Below, piece after piece: positions 54,621 through 61,687 of a stretch of DNA of 64,000 nt; the first letter of the stretch is position 1; each line of letters opens with the position of its first letter. The translations under genes were made by a program, and so were the position numbers. The stretch spans positions 1,287,339-1,351,338 of the forward strand of contig OX638329.1 of assembly GCA_951812755.1 (NCBI GenBank). Direction: 5' to 3'. This DNA is from an uncultured Latescibacterota bacterium. GTDB taxonomy: Bacteria; Latescibacterota; UBA2968. The notes beneath the pieces were generated by a model. The model searched no databases. It was not told the origin of the DNA and saw only the letters and a list, made by a program, of their open reading frames with translations.

Positions 54621-56084
54621 ATGTCTTCCAATATTATCATCATCATCTCCGACCAGCACAACCCCCATGTAATGGGATGTGCGGAAAATCCCATTGTGCA
54701 AACGCCGAATTTAGATACGCTTGCGCGTCGCGGCACCCGGTTCCGCAATGCGTATTGCCCCTATCCCCTCTGCGCGCCTTCGCGGTCGGGCTTTATGTCT
54801 GCACAGTACCCCAGCGACGTGGGCGTCTATGACAACAGCGGCAGCCTGTCTTTTGACACCCCCACATTTGCCCATGCATTTGGCGCGGCCGGCTACGAAG
54901 CCGTACTATGCGGTCGCATGCACTTTAGAAACCCCGACCAATTCCACGGCTTTGAAAAACGCATCCACGCCGACTGCGGTGGGCTATCCGCAGAAATTCT
55001 CGGCGCGGGATACAACCGCACAACGGGACAAACCAAATACGGCGTTCAAGTATCTGGTCATGGCGAAACGGGCTATCGTTACTTTGACAAATCCGTCACC
55101 GAAACAGCCTGTAAATTCATAACTGATCGGCAAGAGGGCGACAGACCTTATGCCCTCGTCGTCGGCTACATGAACCCGCACAATCCCCTGATCTGCGGCA
55201 GAGAAGACTTCGAGTATTACATGGCACAGATACCACCGCTCGAACCCGAATCACCCGAATACCTGAACGCCCTGCATCCAGCCATGAAAAAATGGCGCGA
55301 GCGACGCGGCGTTGACGACATCTCCCCAGAACAAAATCGTCGCGGGTTAGCCGCTTATTACGGCCTGACCACCGAACTCGACCGGTACATCGGTCAGATC
55401 ATTGACACCGTACAATCCTCCTCTAATGCAGATAATACCGTCATCATCTACACCTCGGACCACGGCGATATGGCCCATGAACACGGCATGTGGTGGAAAA
55501 GCAGTTTTTACGAAGGCTCTGTGGGCATTCCCTTAATCTGCTCATGGCCGGGCCATCTTCACGAAAACCACACAGAAGATGCCATCGTCAGCCTCATCGA
55601 CGTAGGCCCCACGGCTCTGGACATTGCGGGCGCAGACCCCATGCCCGATGTCTCGGGCAAAAGTTTCGCCTCATTCCTCCAGGGTACCCCGCCACCGGAC
55701 TGGCCCAATGAAGTCTTTGCAGAATACATCGGCTTACTCGGCGACCAACCCGCGTGCATGATCCGCACGGGACCGTGGAAATTGAACTATTACTCGGAAC
55801 ATGACTCCTGCCAGTTGTTCAACATCGACCAGGACCCCGAAGAACGCCGCGACCTATCCAATGATCCCCGCTATCGTGACGTAATCAAATCGGGTCTCGA
55901 AAAAATTTTTGCACGCTGGTCTGCCAATGATATTGCAAGAAACGCCGAACGACAAGCACGCGCCCGAGCACTCATCGCGAGTTGTGGACACAGCCATATC
56001 CCCCACGCTATCCCCCCATTCTCACCAGACATCGACGAAGTAAATGCATTCGATTTTTCACAACTACCAGAAGACCCGAGATAG
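54621..56084 (+). CDS. Sulfatase (formylglycine type)
   Basis: 487 residues. The metal site is IIIIISDQHNPH, the active-site signature CAPSRSGFMSA (Cys51), and YTSDHGDMAHEHGMWWK carries the late metal ligands; WKLNYYSEHD and LYDLDRD-like ends match the family. No signal peptide is visible and no strong ribosome binding site precedes the ATG. It is distinct from the sulfatases at 24708 and 26211. It follows the PhyH pair on the same strand after 303 bp of repeat sequence, so co-transcription is doubtful. Confidence 0.93.
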   Translation: MSSNIIIIISDQHNPHVMGCAENPIVQTPNLDTLARRGTRFRNAYCPYPLCAPSRSGFMSAQYPSDVGVYDNSGSLSFDTPTFAHAFGAAGYEAVLCGRMHFRNPDQFHGFEKRIHADCGGLSAEILGAGYNRTTGQTKYGVQVSGHGETGYRYFDKSVTETACKFITDRQEGDRPYALVVGYMNPHNPLICGREDFEYYMAQIPPLEPESPEYLNALHPAMKKWRERRGVDDISPEQNRRGLAAYYGLTTELDRYIGQIIDTVQSSSNADNTVIIYTSDHGDMAHEHGMWWKSSFYEGSVGIPLICSWPGHLHENHTEDAIVSLIDVGPTALDIAGADPMPDVSGKSFASFLQGTPPPDWPNEVFAEYIGLLGDQPACMIRTGPWKLNYYSEHDSCQLFNIDQDPEERRDLSNDPRYRDVIKSGLEKIFARWSANDIARNAERQARARALIASCGHSHIPHAIPPFSPDIDEVNAFDFSQLPEDPR

Positions 56085-56136
56085 TATTGCAAAAAACTGA
56101 TATTGGCGTATCTTAATAAAGACAAAGGAGGATGTT

Positions 56137-56355
56137 ATGAAAGATTCTATCCAGATTAGTTTACCTGGTTCGTTGCGTACACGATTGGACCAGATGGTTG
56201 AGACTGCCCAGATTACTCGCAACGAAGTGGTGAGCGAAGCTCTTCGACAATATCTTCAAAGAGAAGAGTTTCAGCGACTCAGGCGTGTGATGATTCCCCA
56301 GGCACAAGCTCAGGGCGTTTATACTAATAAAGATGTATTTAGGAGGACATTATGA
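56137..56355 (+). CDS. Ribbon-helix-helix (CopG/ParD-like) regulator
   Basis: 72 residues behind a strong AAAGGAGG site. IQISLPGSLRTRLDQMVE is the beta strand and first helix of a ribbon-helix-helix DNA-binding domain, and ITRNEVVSEALRQYLQREE is the second helix. The C-terminal tail (PQAQAQGVYTNKDVFRRTL) resembles antitoxins normally followed by a PIN toxin gene. Here no toxin follows: the next gene is a lipoprotein overlapping by ATGA. It may be an orphan antitoxin or an autoregulator of the lipoprotein-DUF350-aminopropyltransferase operon. Confidence 0.85.
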   Translation: MKDSIQISLPGSLRTRLDQMVETAQITRNEVVSEALRQYLQREEFQRLRRVMIPQAQAQGVYTNKDVFRRTL

Positions 56356-57083
56356 CACGAGAACGAGTGCCGATCTTGCTAATCGGCCTTCTGTTATTGT
56401 GCGGGTGCGGCGGAGAACGCGATCCCGTCGTTGAAATGCAAAAATCGCTTGCCTCGGCACCGGCATATATGATTGTATTGGATGATATACGTGAAGAAGG
56501 CACAGTTTTTACCGCATATTATCATCGGTATTTAATTACACAGGGCGAAAAAAAGGTACAATCGGACTGGATAGAAGTATCGGAGTCCATCTATCGAAAA
56601 TACGAACCATTTTTGGGAATGGCGCTCGTTGCCAAATCTGAGCAAGATGGCGTAAACAATACGCCACACCCGCCCGGATACCACTATGTGGGCAATCCGA
56701 GCTACGGGCGTTGGTCGGATCGTGGAGGCACGTCGTTCTGGGAATTCTACGGCCAATACGCGATGATGAGTCATTTGCTCGGTTGGGGCGGCGGATTTGG
56801 CATGAGTCGCTACGATTACGACGATTATCGGTCTTATCGCCGAGATGGACGCCCGTATTACGGGCGCAATCGGGAGTATGGCACGCAGGGATCTGTCACA
56901 CAAAAACAAAAACCAACGACATTCCAGCGACGCAAGGCAGCCATAGCCCAAAAGAGACAATCGTTCACACAAAAAGTGCAAAGTCGCACGAGCCAGAGTC
57001 GCAGCGGATTTGGCAGTTCGCGTTCAACGAGTCGCAGCCGATCTGGATTTGGCAGCCGCAGTTCTGGAGGGTTTGGAAAATGA
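56352..57083 (+). CDS. Lipoprotein with basic RS-rich tail
   Basis: 243 residues. Lipobox LLCGC gives a lipid anchor near Cys19. A folded domain (about 30-130) includes TVFTAYYHRYLITQGEKKVQ. A Tyr/Gly/Asp-rich middle (GWGGGFGMSRYDYDDYRSY) and a basic Ser/Arg/Gly tail (SRSGFGSSRSTSRSRSGFG) follow. I do not recognise the family. It overlaps the upstream RHH gene and the downstream DUF350 gene by ATGA, so all three are translationally coupled. Lipoproteins of this kind accompany DUF350 genes in PspA-linked clusters, which is inference from context. Confidence 0.8.
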   Translation: MTRERVPILLIGLLLLCGCGGERDPVVEMQKSLASAPAYMIVLDDIREEGTVFTAYYHRYLITQGEKKVQSDWIEVSESIYRKYEPFLGMALVAKSEQDGVNNTPHPPGYHYVGNPSYGRWSDRGGTSFWEFYGQYAMMSHLLGWGGGFGMSRYDYDDYRSYRRDGRPYYGRNREYGTQGSVTQKQKPTTFQRRKAAIAQKRQSFTQKVQSRTSQSRSGFGSSRSTSRSRSGFGSRSSGGFGK

Positions 57084-57925
57084 TTTTACAAGATTTGATT
57101 GCAACGGGTATTTATCTCATCAGCGCGTTTATATTGTTCTGGCTCGGCAAATTGATCAAGGATTTGACGACAACGAGTTATAGCGTGCGGGAAGAACTGG
57201 TCGAAAAAGACAACGCCGCACTGGGTGTGGCCATGGCGGGATATTATTTTGGATTGATATTGGCCATTGGAGGCACCTTGTCTGGACCATCTCAGGGATT
57301 GGAAAACGATTTAATCGACATCGGCATATACGGATTGCTGGCAATCATCTTGCTCAATCTGTCGCGTCTGGTCAACGACTGGGTGATCTTACACGGGTTC
57401 AAAGTACGGGATGAATTGATCGACGACCAAAATGCGGGCACGGGTGTCGTGGTCGCCGCGTCGTATATTGCAACGGGATTGGTGATCTTTGGCGCCGTCT
57501 CGGGTGAGATTGGCGGAATTGTGACAACAGTGGTATTCTGGGCATCGGGTCAAATAGCCCTGGTACTGGCCGGGCTGGTGTACGAATTGATTACCCCGTA
57601 TAGTATTCACGACGAAATCGAAAAAGACAATGTCGCCGCAGGCGTCGCTTTTGCCGGTGCACTGGTCGGCATTGGCGTTATTGTATTTCACGCATCGGCG
57701 GGCGATTTTATTTCATGGACTATAAATCTGCAGGATTTTGCGATTGAGGTAGTCGCCGGATTGATATTACTACCCATCGCCCGATTCATCTCCGATGTGA
57801 TCCTCTTACCCGGACAAAAACTGACCGATGAAATCGCCAATCAAGAACACCCCAATTTGGCCGCGGGCTTCATCGAAGCCACGTCTTATATCGGTGCGTC
57901 GTTCCTGATTGTATGGAGTTTGTAA
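57080..57925 (+). CDS. DUF350 (YjfL-type) membrane protein, duplicated
   Basis: 281 residues with about eight transmembrane helices in two or more repeats of the DUF350 unit. Each begins with a charged motif: YSVREELVEKDNAALGVAMAG, then FKVRDELIDDQNAGTGVVVA and YSIHDEIEKDNVAAGVAFAG. The repeated (E/D)KDN-A-GVA motif is characteristic. Function is unknown; in enterobacteria the homologue YjfL lies with a PspA-like protein. A strong hairpin with U-tract follows, just ahead of the aminopropyltransferase gene. Confidence 0.92.
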   Translation: MILQDLIATGIYLISAFILFWLGKLIKDLTTTSYSVREELVEKDNAALGVAMAGYYFGLILAIGGTLSGPSQGLENDLIDIGIYGLLAIILLNLSRLVNDWVILHGFKVRDELIDDQNAGTGVVVAASYIATGLVIFGAVSGEIGGIVTTVVFWASGQIALVLAGLVYELITPYSIHDEIEKDNVAAGVAFAGALVGIGVIVFHASAGDFISWTINLQDFAIEVVAGLILLPIARFISDVILLPGQKLTDEIANQEHPNLAAGFIEATSYIGASFLIVWSL

Positions 57926-57951
57926 AAAAGGAAGTTGTATTAAATCTGTGC

Positions 57952-57991
57952 AACTCGGCGGACTGATCGCCCGCCGAGTTGTTTATTTTTT
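57952..57991 (+). terminator. Hairpin/U-tract directly before aminopropyltransferase ATG
   Basis: Perfect 10-bp stem AACTCGGCGG with CCGCCGAGTT, then GTTTATTTTTT, ending at the ATG at 57992. It looks like an intrinsic terminator or attenuator, and it leaves no room for a normal ribosome binding site. Confidence 0.85.
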
Positions 57992-59527
57992 ATGCGACAG
58001 AGTTATCTCTTAAAAGCCTGTATATTCGCCACTGGGTGCGCTGGTATTGTAGCGGAATTTACGCTATCGACGCTGGCGAGCTATCTATTGGGCAATACGA
58101 CATTGCAGTGGGCGGTGCTCATGTCGTTAATGTTATTTGCCATGGGCCTGGGCAGCCGATGGAGCCGATTGTTGACGGACCGATTGCTGGATCGCTTTAT
58201 CGCAATCGAATTTTATCTCTCGGCCCTGTGCGCCACCTGTGCGGTTGTGGCGTATTTTGGATCGGCATTTGTGTTGTCGGCAGGCGTTTTCATCTATGTT
58301 TATGCTTTTGCAATCGGTGTGCTAATCGGCATGGAAATTCCGCTGGTCGCACGCATGAACGAAGCGTACCAGGATCTGAGCACCAATATCGCCTCAGTAA
58401 TGGAAAAAGACTATTTTGGCGCATTGATCGGCGGACTATTGTTCGCCTTTTTTTTGTTGCCAGACTTGGGCCTGACCTACACGCCGCTGGCATTGGGCGC
58501 GATTAACTTTGTCGTGGCATCGGTATTACTGTGGCAATACCGACACTTATTGGCGCGTCGCGGGTGGCTGTTGGCGGCATTCTGGATCCTGGGCGCGGGT
58601 CTTTTAATACTGGGAATTTATATCCGCCCCATTGTAATATGGGGCGAGCAAAGTCGGTATCGCGACCGCGTGGTCTATCAAGATCAAACCGCTTATCAAC
58701 GCATTGTCATAACAGAATGGAAAGGCCACCACTGGCTGCACTTAAATGGCAACGTACAATTCAGCACCTATGACGAAGAACGCTATCACGAATCGCTGGT
58801 ACATCCGGCCATGCAACTATCTGGATCGCGGAACAACGTGCTCATTTTAGGCGGAGGGGATGGACTGGCTGTGCGCGAAGTTGTGAAATACGCAGATGTG
58901 AAAGAGATTACGCTGGTAGATTTAGATAAAGCGATAATCGATCTGGCGCGCACATATCCAATTTTTGTAGAAGCGAACGCGCGGGCACTGGACGACCCGC
59001 GTGTACAGGTGGTAATCGGCGATGCCGGCGCGTTTTTGGCGCGTTCAGATGCATTATTCAATATCATCATCATCGACTTGCCCGATCCCAAAGGACCAGA
59101 CCTCGCCAGATTGTATTCGCGGGAATTTTATCGCTTATGTGCGCGTCACCTGACACCCGATGGCGTGCTGGTAACCCAGGCGTCGAGTCCTCACAACGCG
59201 CGTCTTGCTTTTCTGTGCATTGACCGCACGATGGAAGACGCTGGCTTTTCGACAATCCCCTATCACACCTATATACCGACGATGGGCGATTGGGGATGGG
59301 TACTGGGGATGAAAACACAGGGAATTCGCAAAGAGGATCTCGTTCGCCGAACGCGACAACTCACCTTTGTGAATATTGAAACGCAATTTTTGAATGCAGA
59401 AGCAATGCGGGGAATGTTGCACTTCTGGAAGGGCATGTTCGATGAAAAACATGCGGTCGAAGTAAGCACAGAAATGGAACCGACAGTAGATCGATACTAT
59501 CGGAAATCAGAATGGGGAGTTGAGTAG
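57992..59527 (+). CDS. Membrane-fused spermidine synthase-like aminopropyltransferase
   Basis: 511 residues. The N-terminal half (1-205) has about seven transmembrane helices (COG4262-type). The C-terminal half is a class I methyltransferase-fold aminopropyltransferase: WLHLNGNVQFSTYDEERYHE, NVLILGGGDGLAVREVV (cofactor loop), EITLVDLDKAI and IIIDLPDPKGPDLARLYS (catalytic Asp region). It would transfer aminopropyl groups to a polyamine at the membrane. In other bacteria such membrane-fused forms cluster with DUF350, DUF4178 and PspA genes, as here. The start codon directly follows a hairpin/U-tract, so translation may be leaderless-like or controlled. It converges on the DUF4178-like gene with a 5-bp gap. 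Confidence 0.92.
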   Translation: MRQSYLLKACIFATGCAGIVAEFTLSTLASYLLGNTTLQWAVLMSLMLFAMGLGSRWSRLLTDRLLDRFIAIEFYLSALCATCAVVAYFGSAFVLSAGVFIYVYAFAIGVLIGMEIPLVARMNEAYQDLSTNIASVMEKDYFGALIGGLLFAFFLLPDLGLTYTPLALGAINFVVASVLLWQYRHLLARRGWLLAAFWILGAGLLILGIYIRPIVIWGEQSRYRDRVVYQDQTAYQRIVITEWKGHHWLHLNGNVQFSTYDEERYHESLVHPAMQLSGSRNNVLILGGGDGLAVREVVKYADVKEITLVDLDKAIIDLARTYPIFVEANARALDDPRVQVVIGDAGAFLARSDALFNIIIIDLPDPKGPDLARLYSREFYRLCARHLTPDGVLVTQASSPHNARLAFLCIDRTMEDAGFSTIPYHTYIPTMGDWGWVLGMKTQGIRKEDLVRRTRQLTFVNIETQFLNAEAMRGMLHFWKGMFDEKHAVEVSTEMEPTVDRYYRKSEWGVE

Positions 59528-59532
59528 AGGTA

Positions 59533-60072
59533 TTACGCTACTGGCAGGATACTGCTAAATTGATATTCTTCGACCACCTCACCCACTGCGGCATCATAAG
59601 CGTCTTCGTCCCATTGCTCGACAGACAAAGTGAGCTTTCCCGACTCGTCGAAATAATTCCAGATGATAAACTCCTGTCCTTCATCCCCGCCATCTTTGTG
59701 AAAAGATCCAACGGCAGATGATTCTCCGTAGTAAATAATACCGTTGCAAGTGACTTCATCTGGAGGATCATCGTAGTTGCTCATATGCGCACGGATATTG
59801 CCCTCAATATTGGAAACGGGAATTTTGCGCGTCAGGCCCCAGGAAATACTATCGTCTTCTGCCCGCTCGAGATATGCCACGTCATCGCCACAGGAGAGTT
59901 CCCATTCATCCACGCGATCACCTTCGTAATCGTAATAATGCTGCGCTGTAACCTGCCATGTTTTGAGATCGTAGTCGAGAACATAACCCGGCTTGAGATC
60001 GGACAGCGTAATACTGAGGGGATCGAGGACTTCGGGTTCTTCTTTCTTTTTCTTAAAAGGATTCCAATTCAT
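59533..60072 (-). CDS. DUF4178-like protein
   Basis: 179 residues, starting at 60072 behind AGGGAGAG. A basic N-terminus (NPFKKKKEE) precedes a beta-rich domain: ITLSDLKPGYVLDYDLKTWQ, then WELSCGDDVAYLERAEDDS, then TCNGIIYYGESSAVG. It matches the DUF4178 pattern of a single-domain cytosolic protein. Family function is unknown, and co-occurrence with PspA and membrane aminopropyltransferases is known from other genomes. The upstream gap to pspA holds a MITE. Confidence 0.75.
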   Translation of the reverse strand: MNWNPFKKKKEEPEVLDPLSITLSDLKPGYVLDYDLKTWQVTAQHYYDYEGDRVDEWELSCGDDVAYLERAEDDSISWGLTRKIPVSNIEGNIRAHMSNYDDPPDEVTCNGIIYYGESSAVGSFHKDGGDEGQEFIIWNYFDESGKLTLSVEQWDEDAYDAAVGEVVEEYQFSSILPVA

Positions 60073-60167
60073 TTTCTCTCCCTGCAATGCAGCGAGTAAA
60101 AAAACTCATCCGGGTGCGCGAGTGTCTCATTCACAGGCACACCCAGAGTCAGTCCACAGCTTCTAAG

Positions 60168-60348
60168 AAGCTGTTTTAAAATTAATACCTGATGTTACGC
60201 ATGTCCGGCGTTTTGTCATGCTGAGCGTAGCCGAAGCATCTTTCCACCTGAGTTGGTAAGAGATTCTTCGACTCCGCTGCGCTCCGCTCAGAATGACAGG
60301 GCAATAGCGCATAGCTGAGAAAGGGCAAAATGAGTTTTAAAACAGTCT
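60168..60348 (-). mobile_element. 181-bp MITE at the pspA stop codon
   Basis: Relative of the hicA-splitting element in the opposite orientation. Ends are AAGCTGTTTTAAAA and TTTTAAAACAGTCT (one end diverged), flanked by CTAAG at 60163-60167 and 60349-60353. The right duplication contains the complement of the pspA TAG stop. It lacks the 39-bp internal hairpin insert. Confidence 0.9.
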
Positions 60349-61053
60349 CTAAGAATTCATTCCCATCTTTGCTTTGAGTTCAGCAAGGCGTTGATCTGTG
60401 CCGCTTGATGAAGTACTCAGTGCCGCGTCAATTTCCTCATCAACGCTCTTGGATTCATCGGCCATTTCACCATACGCCTGCGAGAGCGATTCATCTTCTT
60501 CAACCCGCTCTTTCATGCGCTCGAGCATGGCGATTGTACCAGACGAATCGACTTTGGCGAGTTGCTTGTTGATTTTTTTCGTCGCAGCGGCTGTTTTTGC
60601 ACGCGCACGCAGTGAAATGAGTTCATTTTCATGTGTTGCAATGGTAGATTTGAGTTTCTCCACCTGGCTTTGAAGCTTAGCGGCCATATCTTCCTGCATC
60701 TGGGCATCCTGCTCAAACTGAGAGATACGGCTGTCGGCCTCTGTTTTGCGGCTGAGTGCTTCGGTTGCCAACCGATCGGCTTCCCCAGCATCCAGATCGC
60801 CGCTCTGGGCTTTTTGGAGCAAAACCATGGCCTTCCGCTCCCAGTCGGCAGACGCCTTTTTGTTATCTTCAGCCTGCTTTCGCAATCGAATGGCTTGCCC
60901 TTTGACCTCAGCCAGGCTGGTCATCGCGTTATTGAGGTCTTGTTTTAGATCGCGAATGCCCTGTTCGGTCATTTTTATCGGATCTTCAAATTTGTCAATA
61001 GCCGAATGGACTTCGGACTTGCCCACATTGAAGAGACGTTGAAAGATGCTCAT
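60349..61053 (-). CDS. pspA: PspA/IM30 (Vipp1-like) membrane-stress protein
   Basis: 234 residues behind AAAGGAG. The ESCRT-III-like coiled-coil protein is clear: FQRLFNVGKSEVHSAIDKFE, then DPIKMTEQGIRDLKQDLNNA and long coiled coil through residue 190. PspA/IM30 proteins bind anionic membrane, stabilise damaged bilayers and seal leaks. The C-terminal YGEMADESKSVDEEIDAAL, then LAELKAKMGM is normal. No PspF/PspBC regulator genes are seen. The stop codon lies in the target duplication of a MITE yet stays intact. Confidence 0.95.
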   Translation of the reverse strand: MSIFQRLFNVGKSEVHSAIDKFEDPIKMTEQGIRDLKQDLNNAMTSLAEVKGQAIRLRKQAEDNKKASADWERKAMVLLQKAQSGDLDAGEADRLATEALSRKTEADSRISQFEQDAQMQEDMAAKLQSQVEKLKSTIATHENELISLRARAKTAAATKKINKQLAKVDSSGTIAMLERMKERVEEDESLSQAYGEMADESKSVDEEIDAALSTSSSGTDQRLAELKAKMGMNS

Positions 61054-61100
61054 AAGATACTCCTTTTTTGAAAATGGTCAGCTTTTGTACGGGTGGGTTT

Positions 61101-61132
61101 GGAACGGTGTACAACTGCGCCAGCAGTTCAAC
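61101..61132 (+). repeat. GGTGTACAACTG hairpin repeat
   Basis: GGAACGGTGTACAACTGC, then CAGCAGTTCA, lying between the YbjN-like stop (61139) and the pspA start (61053), with GGGTGGGTTT and ACCCGCCC as outer arms. It may act as an intercistronic hairpin modulating pspA expression. Confidence 0.65.
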
Positions 61133-61138
61133 CCGCCC

Positions 61139-61534
61139 CTACTGATGGCTATATTCGAGTAATTCTGCGGCATTTTCGGCCAGGGCGAGTTCGAGCGCAG
61201 TGATCGAGCCTTCAAGCTCAGATCGGTCGAGTGTATCCAGGCGCAGGGTATCGCGGAAAAGAACCGTGCTGGTTTCATCGTCCAGGGTAAACGCCCCGTG
61301 AACAAGTGTGCGATTCATTTCGAGCAACCTTTTGTACAGATCTCCTGGAACATTGGGAACGGGCATAATCGCCTGCTCAATAATGAGGATGGGATCCTCG
61401 CAATCGACAATGAGATGATTGATACCGCGATCTTCGTCGCTCACCACAACGAGTTCTTCAGCGGTATCTTCCTCGTCAACCGCGAGATTGAGGTCTTGAA
61501 GATAAGATTTGACTGTATTGAAATATTCTGACAT
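61139..61534 (-). CDS. YbjN/Tir-chaperone-like small acidic protein
   Basis: 131 residues, started at 61534 behind CAGGAG. The sequence VKSYLQDLNLAVDEEDTAEE, then HLIVDCEDPILIIEQAIMPV, then LYKRLLEMNRTLVHGAFTLD, then TLRLDTLDRSELEGSITALE matches proteins annotated YbjN-like or Tir-chaperone-like (CesT fold). In enterobacteria the PspA-like YjfJ instead pairs with YjfI. It is first in the operon ahead of pspA, with an 85-bp gap. It is probably a cytosolic partner of PspA; that is inference. Confidence 0.78.
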   Translation of the reverse strand: MSEYFNTVKSYLQDLNLAVDEEDTAEELVVVSDEDRGINHLIVDCEDPILIIEQAIMPVPNVPGDLYKRLLEMNRTLVHGAFTLDDETSTVLFRDTLRLDTLDRSELEGSITALELALAENAAELLEYSHQ

Positions 61535-61687
61535 TTTAAACTCCTGAAAGCGGTTAGCGAAAGGTGTAACGTGATCCACCGTTCAGCCTATGAGATTCTC
61601 AAGCGAAATATTAGTTTCAAAAATTAACGTTCAAATTGGCTTCAAGTCAAGTATAGATCGCAGATGACCAACCACTCTGGAGATTTT

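Noticed and set aside
59533-61534. Possible classical psp operon with PspB, PspC or PspF
   Set aside because: No PspB/C-like membrane proteins or sigma-54 activator are encoded near pspA; the neighbours are DUF4178-like and YbjN-like.
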